A stretch of DNA of 64,000 nt from Aerococcus suis (GCF_900176325.1 NZ_FWXK01000003.1:62001-126000), one strand, 5' to 3'; counted from the first letter of the stretch, positions 36,153-46,147 are shown. The notes: a model not told the origin generated them from the sequence alone. A program made the numbers and translations.

Positions 36153-37373
36153 ATGGATAAAAAAATACTGATTCGATATGGTGAATTATCGACTAAAGGA
36201 AAGAATAAAAAAGATTTTACGAAATCCTTACAAAAAAATATAAAAATGCATTTAAGTGATTTTCCTGAAATCACCATTCATCGGGAACATGACTTTATGT
36301 TTATTAATTTAAATGGAGCCGATGTTGATTTAGTTGAGCAACGGTTGCAACGAGTTTTTGGTATTCAAAGCTATTCTGTGGCTTACGAGATACCTCGTGA
36401 TTTTGACGTTTTGATTGAACAAGTGAATCAACTAGTTGCCGAAGAATTGGAAGCTCGTCCCGACATTCAATCATTTAAAATAGCGGCTTCTCGTTCTGAT
36501 AATCAATATGAACGAGACACAATGGCAATTAATCGCGATTTGGGAGCGGCAGTATCGGAAGCCTTTCCACATTTAGCTGTTAAAATGAAAAAACCGGATT
36601 TAACGGTGAGAGTAAAAGTTCGATTTGATGAGTTTATTGTTAGTTTTGATTGGCATAAAGGAAGTGGTGGACTACCAGTGGGCACTTCCCAACATGCTTT
36701 ATTAATGCTATCAGGGGGAATTGATTCTCCAGTAGCTGGATACTTAGCTATGAAACGTGGGATCCGACTTACAGCTATCCATTTTGCTTCACCACCTTAT
36801 ACGAGTCCGCAAGCCTTACAAAAAGCCAAAGATTTAACGCATAAATTGACCCATTATAGTGGTTGGTTAGACTTTGTGGAAATTCCATTTACCGAAACAC
36901 AGGAAGCTATCAAAGAAAACGTTCCAGATCGGTATTTGATGACGATTACGCGACGAATGATGATGCGAATTGCTGATGCGCTACGTGATCAATTTGGAGC
37001 ATTAGCGATTGTCAATGGGGAGTCTATTGGACAAGTAGCTTCACAAACATTAGAAAGCATGTATGCAATTAATGATGTAACATCAACACCAATTATTCGT
37101 CCAGTAGTTACCATGGATAAATTAGAAATTATTGAACTATCCCAAAAAATTGATACGTTTGACTTATCTGTCCAACCATTTGAAGATTGTTGTACCGTGT
37201 TTGCTCCTGCTTCGCCAAAGACGAAGCCACGGTTAGATGAAATTGCGTATTTCGAAGAACGCTTAGATATTGAAGGTCTTGTGAATAGAGCGGTACAAGG
37301 TATCAAAACCGAACGTTTAAGATTGCACGATAACGCTAAGCAAGAAGCTTCTTCATTTGATCACTTATTATAA
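36153..37373 (+). CDS. thiI: tRNA 4-thiouridine sulfurtransferase ThiI
   Basis: Activates tRNA U8 by adenylation and inserts sulfur. The 406-residue protein has an N-terminal ferredoxin-like/THUMP domain (residues ~1-165) and an adenylation domain with the PP-loop SGGIDSPVAGYLAMKRG. There is no C-terminal rhodanese domain, as usual in Firmicutes, so sulfur delivery relies on the desulfurase encoded just upstream. TAGGAGGA precedes the ATG. Confidence 0.95.
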   Translation: MDKKILIRYGELSTKGKNKKDFTKSLQKNIKMHLSDFPEITIHREHDFMFINLNGADVDLVEQRLQRVFGIQSYSVAYEIPRDFDVLIEQVNQLVAEELEARPDIQSFKIAASRSDNQYERDTMAINRDLGAAVSEAFPHLAVKMKKPDLTVRVKVRFDEFIVSFDWHKGSGGLPVGTSQHALLMLSGGIDSPVAGYLAMKRGIRLTAIHFASPPYTSPQALQKAKDLTHKLTHYSGWLDFVEIPFTETQEAIKENVPDRYLMTITRRMMMRIADALRDQFGALAIVNGESIGQVASQTLESMYAINDVTSTPIIRPVVTMDKLEIIELSQKIDTFDLSVQPFEDCCTVFAPASPKTKPRLDEIAYFEERLDIEGLVNRAVQGIKTERLRLHDNAKQEASSFDHLL

Positions 37374-37443
37374 TCGATTTATTCGCATGATTTGTGAAAT
37401 CTTGTTATACTAAACGTAATTATTAGAAGGAGTGATGCAAATT

Positions 37444-37938
37444 ATGGCAACAATTACATTTGGTGGAGAAACGGTCGAATTAACTGGACAATTACCAGAA
37501 GTTGGCCAAAATGCTCCTAAATTTACAGTAAAAGATGCAGAAGGTAAAGATGTCACTAAAGAAGATTTTGCTGGCAAAACATTATTTATTTCAGTAGTTC
37601 CTGATATTGATACTAGCGTTTGTTCGATTCAATCTGACAAAGTGAATGATTGGGCTAAAGGCGTTGATGATTCAGTAGCCGTAGTTACAATTGCTAATAA
37701 TGAACGTGAAGCATTGAAAGCTTGGGCTGAAGCCAATGATGCGAATATTCCATTATATAATGATGCCCAAGAATTTGGTGAAAAATACGGTGTCTACATG
37801 GCAGATATGGATAAATTAGCACGTTCAATTTTTATTTTGGATGCAGAAGGAAAATTAGCTTATAAACAATTAGTTGCTGAAGGAACAGATGAACCGAATT
37901 ATGATGAAGCCTTTGCAGCTGTTGATGATATTAAATAG
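37444..37938 (+). CDS. tpx: Thiol peroxidase Tpx (single cysteine)
   Basis: A 164-residue atypical peroxiredoxin. The peroxidatic cysteine is in PDIDTSVCSIQSDKVN (residue ~60), with LARSIFILDAEG downstream. It is the only cysteine in the whole protein: the resolving cysteine usually found ~34 residues later is missing (that stretch is NNEREALKAWAEANDAN). I place the start at ATG 37444 by family length; GTG/ATG codons at 37432 and 37435 sit too close to AAGGAG (37427-37432). A -10-like TATACT is at 37406-37411. Confidence 0.9.
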   Translation: MATITFGGETVELTGQLPEVGQNAPKFTVKDAEGKDVTKEDFAGKTLFISVVPDIDTSVCSIQSDKVNDWAKGVDDSVAVVTIANNEREALKAWAEANDANIPLYNDAQEFGEKYGVYMADMDKLARSIFILDAEGKLAYKQLVAEGTDEPNYDEAFAAVDDIK

Positions 37939-37955
37939 TTTTCATAAGAATGACT

Positions 37956-37989
37956 AAAAAACGGTTAGGATTTTTCCTAACCGTTTTTT
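37956..37989 (+). terminator. Bidirectional intrinsic terminator between tpx and a small convergent gene
   Basis: AAAAAACGGTTAGG (37956-37969) pairs perfectly with CCTAACCGTTTTTT (37976-37989). Confidence 0.92.
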
Positions 37990-37992
37990 GTA

Positions 37993-38166
37993 TTAAAGAA
38001 TATTGAAATAACCAGCTAATGCGAAGAAGGCACTAATTAAGATAGGTGCTAAAATCGCAATTAGCATCACCCAAGTAAACACTTTTCCTCTTTTTTCACG
38101 TTTTTCTTTTTTTCGTTGACTCTTTGTTTTTGTTTGAGTCAATTGTTTCTTTTGACGTTTAGCCAT
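37993..38166 (-). CDS. Small basic single-span membrane protein (57 residues)
   Basis: A 57-codon frame, MAKRQKKQLTQTKTK at the start, with ~28 very basic residues followed by one membrane segment (FTWVMLIAILAPILISAFFA) and a short tail ending GYFNIL. AAGGAAAGG lies before the ATG, an extended -10 (TGATATACT on the minus strand) lies further upstream, and the stop is next to a bidirectional terminator, so it looks like a real gene. The layout resembles DUF4044-type small proteins of Lactobacillales, but I cannot confirm the family. Topology would be N-in by the positive-inside rule. Confidence 0.72.
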   Translation of the reverse strand: MAKRQKKQLTQTKTKSQRKKEKREKRGKVFTWVMLIAILAPILISAFFALAGYFNIL

Positions 38167-38224
38167 AATATTTTCCTTTCCTTAAAAGCTCACGACTAGT
38201 ATATCATAATTATTCTGAGATAGA

Positions 38225-38233
38225 TGCTATAAT
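38225..38233 (+). promoter_or_regulatory. Extended -10 promoter for gnd
   Basis: TGCTATAAT with TGn extension, 96 bases before gnd, back to back with the promoter of the small minus-strand gene. The -35 region is weak. Confidence 0.55.
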
Positions 38234-38328
38234 AGTATTAAATCAAGAATAGAAACTTTTAAACATTCTTATTTTTTGATACTATAGATGAAGTATTTAT
38301 AATCGTTTTTTAACAAGGAGGAACATAT

Positions 38329-39762
38329 ATGTCCAAAGTACAAATTGGTGTAGTGGGTATGGCAGTAATGGGAAAAAATTTGGCTTTAAATATTGAAAGT
38401 CGGGGTTATGATGTGGCGATATATAACCGAACAACTTCTAAAATGGAAGCAGTGATTGAAGAGCATCCGGATAAGAATTTTGTTCCCACTCGTTCATTAG
38501 AAGAATTTGTGGAAACATTAGAACGTCCTCGTCGAATTATTTTAATGGTTAAAGCTGGAGCACCAACAGATAAAATGATTCAAAATCTTTTACCATTATT
38601 GGATAAAGAAGACATTTTAATTGATGGCGGAAATACCTTCTTCAAAGAAACGATGCGTCGTCAAGAAGAATTAGCGGAATCAGGCATTCATTTTATTGGT
38701 ATGGGTGTTTCTGGTGGAGAAGAAGGCGCTCTAAAAGGACCAAGCTTAATGCCAGGTGGACAAAAAGAAGCGTATGACCTCGTCGAACCTATTTTGAAAC
38801 AAATTGCGGCAAAAGCTTCAAAAGATGGGGAACCATGTGTTGCTTATATTGGACCAAATGGTGCAGGTCATTTTGTTAAAATGGTACATAATGGGATTGA
38901 ATACGGAGACATGCAACTGATTGCTGAAGCCTATGATTTAATGCGTCGCTATGTGGAATTATCAGTGGATCAAATCGCTCATTATTTCCAAGAATGGAAC
39001 AAAGGTGAGTTAGATAGTTTCCTAATCGATATTACTGCTGATATTTTAACAAAAAAAGATCCACAAACTAAACAACCTATGATTGATGTTATTTTAGACC
39101 GTGCGGGCAATAAAGGAACCGGTAAGTGGACATCTCAAAGTGCATTAGACTTAGGTGTTCCATTACCAACTATTACAGAATCCGTTTATGCACGTTATAT
39201 TTCAGCACTTAAGAATGAACGTATCCACGCTAGTCAAATTTTGGCTGGACCAAATGCTGAAAAAACACCAGTGGAAGCAGACGAATTTGTTGAAAAAATT
39301 CGCCAAGCTTTATACTTTAGTAAGATTATGTCTTATGCCCAAGGATTCGCTCAATACCGAGTGGCAAGTGAAACGTTTGGTTGGGACTTAGACTATAAAG
39401 AAATTGCTAAAATTTTCCGAGCAGGATGCATTATTCGTGCACAATTCTTAGAAAAAATTATGGATGCTTATGATAAAAATCCTAATTTAGATAATATCTT
39501 ACTTGATGACTACTTTATTGATGTTGCCAAAGACTATCAAAAAGCAACTAGAGAAGTGGCAGCTGAAGCTTTAACTCATGGAATTCCAGTTCCAGCATTA
39601 ACATCAGCTCTTGCTTATTATGATAGTTATCGTAGTGAAACGTTGCCAGCGAATATGATTCAAGCACAACGGGACTACTTTGGAGCACATACTTATGAAC
39701 GTGTGGATAACGAAGGCTCTTATCACTTCTTATGGGATAAAGAAATAGAAGAAGAGGCCTAA
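38329..39762 (+). CDS. gnd: 6-phosphogluconate dehydrogenase (decarboxylating)
   Basis: Oxidises 6-phosphogluconate to ribulose 5-phosphate, CO2 and NADPH. The 477-residue protein has the Rossmann motif [20 protein letters not shown] in the cofactor loop, [19 protein letters not shown], and the active-site stretch [30 protein letters not shown] precedes the ATG. It stands before the two-component genes, the same order as in Listeria and several enterococci. Confidence 0.97.
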   Translation: MSKVQIGVVGMAVMGKNLALNIESRGYDVAIYNRTTSKMEAVIEEHPDKNFVPTRSLEEFVETLERPRRIILMVKAGAPTDKMIQNLLPLLDKEDILIDGGNTFFKETMRRQEELAESGIHFIGMGVSGGEEGALKGPSLMPGGQKEAYDLVEPILKQIAAKASKDGEPCVAYIGPNGAGHFVKMVHNGIEYGDMQLIAEAYDLMRRYVELSVDQIAHYFQEWNKGELDSFLIDITADILTKKDPQTKQPMIDVILDRAGNKGTGKWTSQSALDLGVPLPTITESVYARYISALKNERIHASQILAGPNAEKTPVEADEFVEKIRQALYFSKIMSYAQGFAQYRVASETFGWDLDYKEIAKIFRAGCIIRAQFLEKIMDAYDKNPNLDNILLDDYFIDVAKDYQKATREVAAEALTHGIPVPALTSALAYYDSYRSETLPANMIQAQRDYFGAHTYERVDNEGSYHFLWDKEIEEEA

Positions 39763-39802
39763 ACCATTTTTCACTAGTGATTAATAGAATAGGAGAATAT
39801 GT

Positions 39803-40510
39803 ATGGAAGATGAGACAAAACAACGGATATTAATCATTGAGGATGAAAAAAACTTAGCTCGGTTTGTTGAACTGGAATTGCAACATGAAGGTTATGAAAC
39901 TGAAATTGCTATCAATGGACGTAAAGGGTTAGAACGAGCATTAGAAGGTGACTGGGATTTAATTTTATTAGATTTAATGTTACCTGAATTAAATGGGATA
40001 GAAGTTTGTCGTCGATTGCGTCCAACTTCAGATGTTCCAATTATTATAATGACAGCCCGTGATTCAGTGATTGACCGTGTGTCAGGATTAGACCATGGGG
40101 CTGATGATTATATTGTAAAACCTTTTGCCATTGAAGAATTATTAGCTAGAATTCGTGCCTTATTACGTCGCATCTCAGTTGAAGAGACGCAACAAAGTCA
40201 AAAACAAACTGTTTTAACTTTCCGAGATTTAACAGTAGAAAAAGAAAATCGGATTGTGCGTCGTGGGGATGAAATCATTAATTTAACCAAACGTGAGTAT
40301 GAATTATTAGTTATGTTAATGGAAAATGTCAATGTCGTTTTACCACGTATTGAATTACTCAATAAAGTTTGGGGATATTCAGCTGAAGTCGAAACGAATG
40401 TGGTAGATGTTTACATTCGGTACTTACGTAATAAAATTGATGTTCCTAATGAAGTCGGTTATATTCAAACGGTACGTGGTACTGGTTATGTCATGAGGAC
40501 GTCAGTCTAA
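39803..40510 (+). CDS. lisR: OmpR/PhoB-family response regulator, LisR/EtaR-like
   Basis: A 235-residue response regulator. The receiver domain has the acidic pocket IIEDE, phosphoacceptor D57 in LILLDLMLPELNG, and K in YIVKPFAIEELLARI; a winged-helix DNA-binding domain follows (NLTKREYELLVML, RGTGYVMR). The order gnd-RR-HK-yidC-acyP matches the Listeria lisRK locus, and enterococcal EtaRS is the known relative, so regulation of envelope stress and virulence-type genes is inferred. It overlaps the kinase gene by one base (TAATG). Confidence 0.82.
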   Translation: MEDETKQRILIIEDEKNLARFVELELQHEGYETEIAINGRKGLERALEGDWDLILLDLMLPELNGIEVCRRLRPTSDVPIIIMTARDSVIDRVSGLDHGADDYIVKPFAIEELLARIRALLRRISVEETQQSQKQTVLTFRDLTVEKENRIVRRGDEIINLTKREYELLVMLMENVNVVLPRIELLNKVWGYSAEVETNVVDVYIRYLRNKIDVPNEVGYIQTVRGTGYVMRTSV

Positions 40511-41955
40511 TGAAAAAATTTATTCAAAAGCAAATTAATAAATATCGAAACCCCTTTTCATTAGTTTGGAAATGGGGTTTCCTATTAACAATTATTTTAT
40601 TTTTAATAGCAGCTATTTGGCCGATAGCGACAACTTATAATTCATGGCAGCAAGATAAAAATCAGTATGAAGAAGACGTTTCTCAAATTGATCAATATAT
40701 CATCCAACGTCTCAATCAATTATCAGAAGATAGTCAATCGGATATCGAAGACCTTTTTCAAAAAAAAGTGACGATTACGGAAGAATCATTACAAGATGAG
40801 TTACACAATAAAGATATGAATGTTCAGGTATTTTCCGAAAATCAAACACAGCGATATCACAGTTTTAATGAAAATCTCAAACCTGCAATAGATAAGGGAG
40901 CCGAAGCTCTTGAAAAGACGCAAAACCAGTCGGTACGCGTTGAGACAATTTATCATGAAGACCAACCATTTTTATATTATGTCAGAAAAACGTCAGGAAA
41001 TTATCTGTCAGAAGTGAAGCAAAATTTAATTAAACACTTGCTCATTACTCTAGGGTGTTTACTTTTTATTTGCTTAATCGTTGCTTTTATTGTTGCTTTA
41101 AGTTTTTTGAGCCCGTTGCAAAAAATGAAACGGTTATTAAAAACAATAAATGCCGACAATATTAGTGATTTACGATTAAATGGGAATCACTACCAAGGAG
41201 AAATGACGGAAATATCTGAAAGTATTAACGTTCTTCTTGATAAAATGAGTGCGTTTATTGAGCATCAAACGCGTTTTGTGGAAGATGTCTCTCATGAGTT
41301 GCGCACCCCTGTTGCGGTTATTGAAGGTCATTTGAAATTATTGAATCGTTGGGGGAAAGAAGACCCAGAAGTTTTAGATGAATCGCTAACGGCATCGTTA
41401 CATGAGATTCAGCGAATGAAAGTACTGGTTCAGGAAATGCTTGACTTAACTCGAGCTGGTCAAGTAGATGTTCAATTTGCTGACGAACAAACCCCAGTTA
41501 GAGATGTTGTTCAAAGTGTGTATCAAAATTTCCAAATATTATATCCAGACTTTAATTTCTTTTTGGAAGATGACTTAAAACAAGAATATCAAATCCAGAT
41601 TTACAGAAATCATTTAGAACAAATCTTAGTGATATTATTAGATAATGCGGTGAAATATTCCTTAGATCGGAAGGAAATTCATATTACGGTTTCTGTTGAA
41701 GCCATTGATTATATTGAAATTGCGATTCAAGATTTTGGTGAAGGGATGAGCCGTGAAGATCAAAAAAAAGTCTTTAATCGATTTTATCGTGTAGATAAAG
41801 CACGTTCTAGAGAACGCGGGGGAAATGGCCTTGGTTTATCCATTGCTCAAGAATTGATTAATGGATATAAAGGAAGCATTTTTGTAGAAAGTGCTCCTGG
41901 AGCGGGGTCTAATTTCCATGTGCGGTTGCCTATATTACGATTAAATGATGAATAA
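40510..41955 (+). CDS. lisK: Sensor histidine kinase, LisK/EtaS-like
   Basis: A 481-residue membrane kinase: membrane segments at ~23-40 and ~176-199 flank an extracellular sensor of ~135 residues, followed by HAMP, the HisKA box with H262 in FVEDVSHELRTP, then N (DNAVKYS), G1 (FGEGMSREDQ), F (FNRFYRVDKARS) and G2 (GNGLGLSIA) boxes. It should phosphorylate the regulator encoded just upstream. The signal is unknown; identification with LisK rests on synteny and architecture. Confidence 0.82.
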   Translation: MKKFIQKQINKYRNPFSLVWKWGFLLTIILFLIAAIWPIATTYNSWQQDKNQYEEDVSQIDQYIIQRLNQLSEDSQSDIEDLFQKKVTITEESLQDELHNKDMNVQVFSENQTQRYHSFNENLKPAIDKGAEALEKTQNQSVRVETIYHEDQPFLYYVRKTSGNYLSEVKQNLIKHLLITLGCLLFICLIVAFIVALSFLSPLQKMKRLLKTINADNISDLRLNGNHYQGEMTEISESINVLLDKMSAFIEHQTRFVEDVSHELRTPVAVIEGHLKLLNRWGKEDPEVLDESLTASLHEIQRMKVLVQEMLDLTRAGQVDVQFADEQTPVRDVVQSVYQNFQILYPDFNFFLEDDLKQEYQIQIYRNHLEQILVILLDNAVKYSLDRKEIHITVSVEAIDYIEIAIQDFGEGMSREDQKKVFNRFYRVDKARSRERGGNGLGLSIAQELINGYKGSIFVESAPGAGSNFHVRLPILRLNDE

Positions 41956-41997
41956 AAAAGACGCCTAGTTATTATTGTTGACTAGGCGTCTTTTTTT
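41954..41997 (+). terminator. Bidirectional intrinsic terminator between lisK and yidC
   Basis: AAAAAAGACGCCTAGT (41954-41969) and ACTAGGCGTCTTTTTT (41981-41996) form a perfect 16-base stem with an 11-base loop. It overlaps the kinase stop codon. Confidence 0.92.
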
Positions 41998-41998
41998 A

Positions 41999-42919
41999 TT
42001 ATTTATGTTGTTTACCTTGATTACGATTTTTTTGATGTGAAATGGTTTTTTGAGCTTTTTCATTGGCTGGTTTTTGGCCAGTATTTGTCACATCTTTACG
42101 TGTTTTATTTTTTACTTTGACAGGATTATTAGCTAGCTCTTCTTCTACTTCAGAAGCAATTTTTGGACGATAGATATATGTGGTATACATTGATTGACCA
42201 ATTGCCCAGATTGCTCCAGTAAAGAAGTAAAGCGTTAATCCAGCGGGTGTCGTAAAGACAATGAATGCCATCATAATAGGCATCATATACATGGACATAG
42301 ACATTTGTTTACGTTGTTCTTGTGGCATAGCTTGAACAGAAATCCAAGACTGAACAAAGTAAAGTAAAATGGTTAAAATTCCTAAAATGATACTAGGTGA
42401 ATCTAATGGCATGCCAAGGAAACTAGCATTATTAATGGAATCACTTACTCTAATTGCCGTATATAAAGAGGTAATGAACGGTAATTGGATAATTAATGGC
42501 AAGCATCCCATACCACCGAACATACTAATATTATTTTCTTTAAAGAATTCTTGTTGAGCCATAGCGGCTTCCATTTTTTCTTCTTGAGTCGAAGCATTTT
42601 TTTGACGCTCTTGAATATCTTTTAAGTAAGGTTGATATTTTTGCATCTTGATTGATTGTTTCGTAGTACTTTTTAGTTGTTTAAGTGTTAACGGTAGTAA
42701 CAATAAACGAATAAGTAACGTCACAACAATAATCGCAATACCATAATTTCCATTGAAGGTTTCGGCTAACCATTCAATTAAGCTTTCGATTGGAACACCA
42801 ATTGTCCGATAGACGATACCATCTGGATTATTTGGATTGGCGCAACCGCCGAGTACAAGAACAAGACCCATCAACATGGTATAGAAAAGACCACGTGAGT
42901 TTTTGTGTTTAGTTGACAC
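41999..42919 (-). CDS. yidC: Membrane protein insertase YidC (OxaA), lipoprotein type
   Basis: Inserts and folds membrane proteins. The 306-residue product has a lipoprotein signal peptide with lipobox LGGC (Cys26), then five hydrophobic segments, LSEWLAETFNGNYGIAIIVVT-like start of the core, QPYLKDIQERQ cytoplasmic hairpin region, and a basic C-terminal tail (KNKTRKDVTN onward). I use the GTG at 42919 since GGAAGTGA is just upstream and the signal peptide then has a normal length; a TTG at 42958 is possible. Co-oriented with acyP. Confidence 0.92.
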   Translation of the reverse strand: MSTKHKNSRGLFYTMLMGLVLVLGGCANPNNPDGIVYRTIGVPIESLIEWLAETFNGNYGIAIIVVTLLIRLLLLPLTLKQLKSTTKQSIKMQKYQPYLKDIQERQKNASTQEEKMEAAMAQQEFFKENNISMFGGMGCLPLIIQLPFITSLYTAIRVSDSINNASFLGMPLDSPSIILGILTILLYFVQSWISVQAMPQEQRKQMSMSMYMMPIMMAFIVFTTPAGLTLYFFTGAIWAIGQSMYTTYIYRPKIASEVEEELANNPVKVKNKTRKDVTNTGQKPANEKAQKTISHQKNRNQGKQHK

Positions 42920-42990
42920 ACATTCACTTCCTTCATTTATTTTTTCGCGATAAAGCAATAGTGATATTTTAGCGGATTATCCTTAAAATA

Positions 42991-43269
42991 TCAATGTTTT
43001 ATCAGAAAGCGTCGGTAGTCTTCTTTGTCAGTGATACCTTGTGATTCAATGGTGTCGATTTGCAATGCTCGATTTTGTTGAGAATTTTTTAAGTTTTTAA
43101 AAAAGTCATCACGTTCTTGACGATTCCCTTGTAATTCTATAGCGACATCACCTGAAGATAAATTAGCGACTGAGCCACTTAACCCCATTTGTTTAGCAAT
43201 CGATTGCGCGGTTGCTCGAAAGCCAACACCTTGTACACGTCCAGAAATTAAATATTTTTCAGTTTCCAT
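42991..43269 (-). CDS. acyP: Acylphosphatase
   Basis: A 92-residue enzyme that hydrolyses acyl phosphates. Substrate-binding R18 is in GRVQGVGFRA and catalytic N36 in GSVANLSSGDVAIELQG, both at the usual places. It lies upstream of yidC on the same strand, as in Listeria. GAGGTGAAAG precedes the ATG. Confidence 0.94.
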   Translation of the reverse strand: METEKYLISGRVQGVGFRATAQSIAKQMGLSGSVANLSSGDVAIELQGNRQERDDFFKNLKNSQQNRALQIDTIESQGITDKEDYRRFLIKH

Positions 43270-43380
43270 ACTTTCACCTCGTTTCTTACCTATTATAACG
43301 ATTGTTTAATCTGATGCCAAAAATTTCTTATTATCAAATGGTAAAGCCAACCACCTACTAATGAAAAAATGGGCTATTTT

Positions 43381-43389
43381 TGCTATAAT
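43381..43389 (+). promoter_or_regulatory. Extended -10 promoter for the DUF1033 gene
   Basis: TGCTATAAT with TGn extension, 23 bases before the gene, in the divergent gap with acyP. Confidence 0.6.
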
Positions 43390-43411
43390 TAGCTACTGAT
43401 TGGAGGAAACT

Positions 43412-43741
43412 ATGACTTATTGTGTCTATAAAACAAAAGGGTTTGAAGAACCATGGTGGTTAAATGATGATTGGAAGAACAATATTTTAGATGTTCAACA
43501 GTTTACTACCTTAGAGGCAGCCTATCACCAGTATACAGTGGAAAAGAGTCGACTTAGCCAACAACATACGCATTGTTCAGAACGAAATAATCATATGGCG
43601 GCTTATTGGAATAAAGGGGATGTCGCGTATTGTATCCCTTGTGAAAATGATGAGCAATTATATACAGGAATTTTTATTCAAACTGACCAAGGCACGCTAT
43701 CTGATGAAGACTTGCAAACACTCCAATATTTAAATGATTAA
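43412..43741 (+). CDS. DUF1033-family protein
   Basis: A 109-residue protein with an aromatic-rich N-terminus (FEEPWWLNDDWKNNI) and a HMAAYWNKGDVAYC stretch, resembling DUF1033 proteins found in Lactobacillales. Function unknown. TGGAGG at 43401-43406 sets the ATG at 43412; an in-frame TTG at 43400 would contain that site. It precedes ftsK by 12 bases and is probably co-transcribed. Confidence 0.75.
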   Translation: MTYCVYKTKGFEEPWWLNDDWKNNILDVQQFTTLEAAYHQYTVEKSRLSQQHTHCSERNNHMAAYWNKGDVAYCIPCENDEQLYTGIFIQTDQGTLSDEDLQTLQYLND

Positions 43742-43753
43742 AGAGGTTATGAT

Positions 43754-46147
43754 ATGGCAAAAAGGAAAAAGACTAGGAAAAAAACGAATAAGAAAACGTC
43801 TAGAAAACCTAACTTTTCTAAAGAATTGACAGCCGGATTATTGCTGTTCATAAGTATTCTTGGTATAGCTAAATTAGGTTTTATTGGACGGTTTATTTTT
43901 CATTTAGCGGAATTATTGGTGGGGCAACTTGCCCTCATATTATTCGTGTTAATGATTATAATGACTGTCTATTTTTTATTCAAAGGGCGTCCACCAAAAC
44001 TTCGTAATCGGCTAGTTTTAGCGATTGCTTTTGGTGTCCCTTTAGTCGCTTTGTTACTACATGCTTGGACATATTATGAAGTGGCTCAAGGCAATGAAAA
44101 CGTCTTTTATGTGACTTGGCAACGAGGAATTGCTAATTTTATTACCACCGAGCCAACCTTGTTTCTAGGTGGGGGGTTACTTGGCGCTTTACTTTATTTG
44201 ATTACCTACTTTACTGTTAGTCAATTAGGAACTTATATCTTATTAGGTATCGGTTTTGTGTTTATCTTATGCTTGTTATTAGCCATTACATGGCAGGATT
44301 TAATGGATGGTTTTCGGATGATAGGAGCTACGATTAGCCAGTTTGGGAAAGAGTTTTTTAAAGCAACGAAAGATCAATTGGTTGATTATCGAGAACAACG
44401 GCAAACACAAAGTAAAAAAAGCGAATCTTCATCTTCAAAACGGCGTTCAAAACGTCAACAAGCTGTTCAAGAAATGGAAGCAGCACCTCAAGAAAACAAT
44501 GGTGATCATGATGACTTTGAGATTATTGGTCCCCAATCGCCACATCCGACTGAAAATATAAATGAAGATTCTGAAGAGACATTGAATGAAGTTGACGACA
44601 TTCCAGTTAAAAAAAATCGCATTAAACCTCGCCCAGAGACTGATGACAATGACTCCAAAGATGATGAGAATGATGAACTAAGTGCTTCAGAGTTAGCAAC
44701 TATTTCTATGGACGCTGAACATGATAATCCTGATTATCGGTTGCCAACTGCTAAATTATTAGATCCTATTAAATCGTTTGATCAAAGTAGTGAATATGAT
44801 GTGATTAAACAAAATGTTAAAAAGTTAGAAGCAACGTTCGATAGTTTTAATGTTGATGCTAAAGTAATTAAAGCTAACTTAGGCCCAGCAGTAACAAAAT
44901 ATGAAGTTCAGCCTGCTATTGGGGTGAAAGTTAGTAAAATCGTTCATCTAGCTGATGACATTGCTCTCGCTTTAGCAGCTAAAGATATTCGAATCGAAGC
45001 GCCAATTCCAGGCAAATCTTTTATTGGGATAGAAGTTCCGAATCAAGAAGTCAGTCTGGTTTCGTTCAGAGATTCTATTGAAAATCAAGCAAAAATAGAT
45101 AGTTTATTAACTGTTCCATTAGGACGAGATATTTCAGGAAATATTCAAAGTGCTGATTTAACTAAAATGCCACATTTATTAGTCGCAGGATCGACTGGAT
45201 CTGGTAAATCTGTGGCGATTAATGGCATGATTATTAGTTTATTAATGAAAGCTAAGCCTAATGAAGTGAAATTAATGATGATTGACCCTAAAAAAGTAGA
45301 ATTGAATGTATATAATGGGATACCTCATTTGTTAACGCCAGTTGTTACTAACCCTAGAAAAGCCGCTCAAGCTTTGAATAAAGTAGTTGAAGAAATGGAA
45401 CGTCGGTATGAATTATTCGCAACGACATCACAGCGAAATATTGATGGATATAATGATTATATTAGAGAACACAATGCTGAAACCAATGAACCATTGCCTA
45501 AATTACCTTATATTGTTGTCATCGTTGATGAATTAGCAGATTTAATGATGGTTGCCTCTAAAGAGGTAGAAGCTGCTATTATGCGTTTAGCACAGATGGC
45601 AAGGGCTGCAGGAATCCATATGATTTTAGCTACTCAACGACCATCAGTAGACGTTATTACCGGAATTATTAAAGCTAATGTGCCATCACGAATTGCTTTT
45701 GCTGTTTCAAGCGGTACCGATTCACGAACAATTATTGATCAAAATGGCGCTGAAAAATTATTAGGCCGTGGAGATATGCTCTTTATGCCGATGGGTGAAG
45801 GAAAACCAGTTCGAGTTCAAGGGGCATTTATTTCTGATCATGAAGTAGAGAAAGTTGTTAATTTTGTTAAAAATCAACAAGAAGCAAATTATGTTGAGGC
45901 AATGATGCCTAAAGAAGCACCTCAAACAGTTCAAGGAGAGGACTTAGATGATTTATGGGATGAGGTTCTAACATTTATTAAAAGTCGGGATACTGTCTCA
46001 ATATCTATGCTCCAACGTCAATTTAGAATCGGGTATAATCGCTCGGCAAGATTAGTTGATGATTTAGAAAACCATGGTTATGTTGGCCCTCAAGATGGAA
46101 GTAAACCTCGTCAGGTCTTAATTAATGACGAAGAGTCGGAAAGTTAA
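43754..46147 (+). CDS. ftsK: DNA translocase FtsK/SpoIIIE
   Basis: Pumps chromosomal DNA away from the closing septum and supports dimer resolution. The 797-residue protein has a basic N-terminus, four membrane segments (within ~25-190), an acidic low-complexity linker (~225-330), the motor domain with Walker A GSTGSGKS (~479-486) and Walker [11 protein letters not shown], and a C-terminal gamma winged helix ([20 protein letters not shown]) that reads polar DNA motifs. Confidence 0.96.
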   Translation: MAKRKKTRKKTNKKTSRKPNFSKELTAGLLLFISILGIAKLGFIGRFIFHLAELLVGQLALILFVLMIIMTVYFLFKGRPPKLRNRLVLAIAFGVPLVALLLHAWTYYEVAQGNENVFYVTWQRGIANFITTEPTLFLGGGLLGALLYLITYFTVSQLGTYILLGIGFVFILCLLLAITWQDLMDGFRMIGATISQFGKEFFKATKDQLVDYREQRQTQSKKSESSSSKRRSKRQQAVQEMEAAPQENNGDHDDFEIIGPQSPHPTENINEDSEETLNEVDDIPVKKNRIKPRPETDDNDSKDDENDELSASELATISMDAEHDNPDYRLPTAKLLDPIKSFDQSSEYDVIKQNVKKLEATFDSFNVDAKVIKANLGPAVTKYEVQPAIGVKVSKIVHLADDIALALAAKDIRIEAPIPGKSFIGIEVPNQEVSLVSFRDSIENQAKIDSLLTVPLGRDISGNIQSADLTKMPHLLVAGSTGSGKSVAINGMIISLLMKAKPNEVKLMMIDPKKVELNVYNGIPHLLTPVVTNPRKAAQALNKVVEEMERRYELFATTSQRNIDGYNDYIREHNAETNEPLPKLPYIVVIVDELADLMMVASKEVEAAIMRLAQMARAAGIHMILATQRPSVDVITGIIKANVPSRIAFAVSSGTDSRTIIDQNGAEKLLGRGDMLFMPMGEGKPVRVQGAFISDHEVEKVVNFVKNQQEANYVEAMMPKEAPQTVQGEDLDDLWDEVLTFIKSRDTVSISMLQRQFRIGYNRSARLVDDLENHGYVGPQDGSKPRQVLINDEESES

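Noticed and set aside
39762-39803. Separate promoter or terminator between gnd and the response regulator
   Set aside because: The 40-base gap has neither a stable hairpin with T tract nor a good -10/-35 pair, so read-through from gnd is the simpler view.
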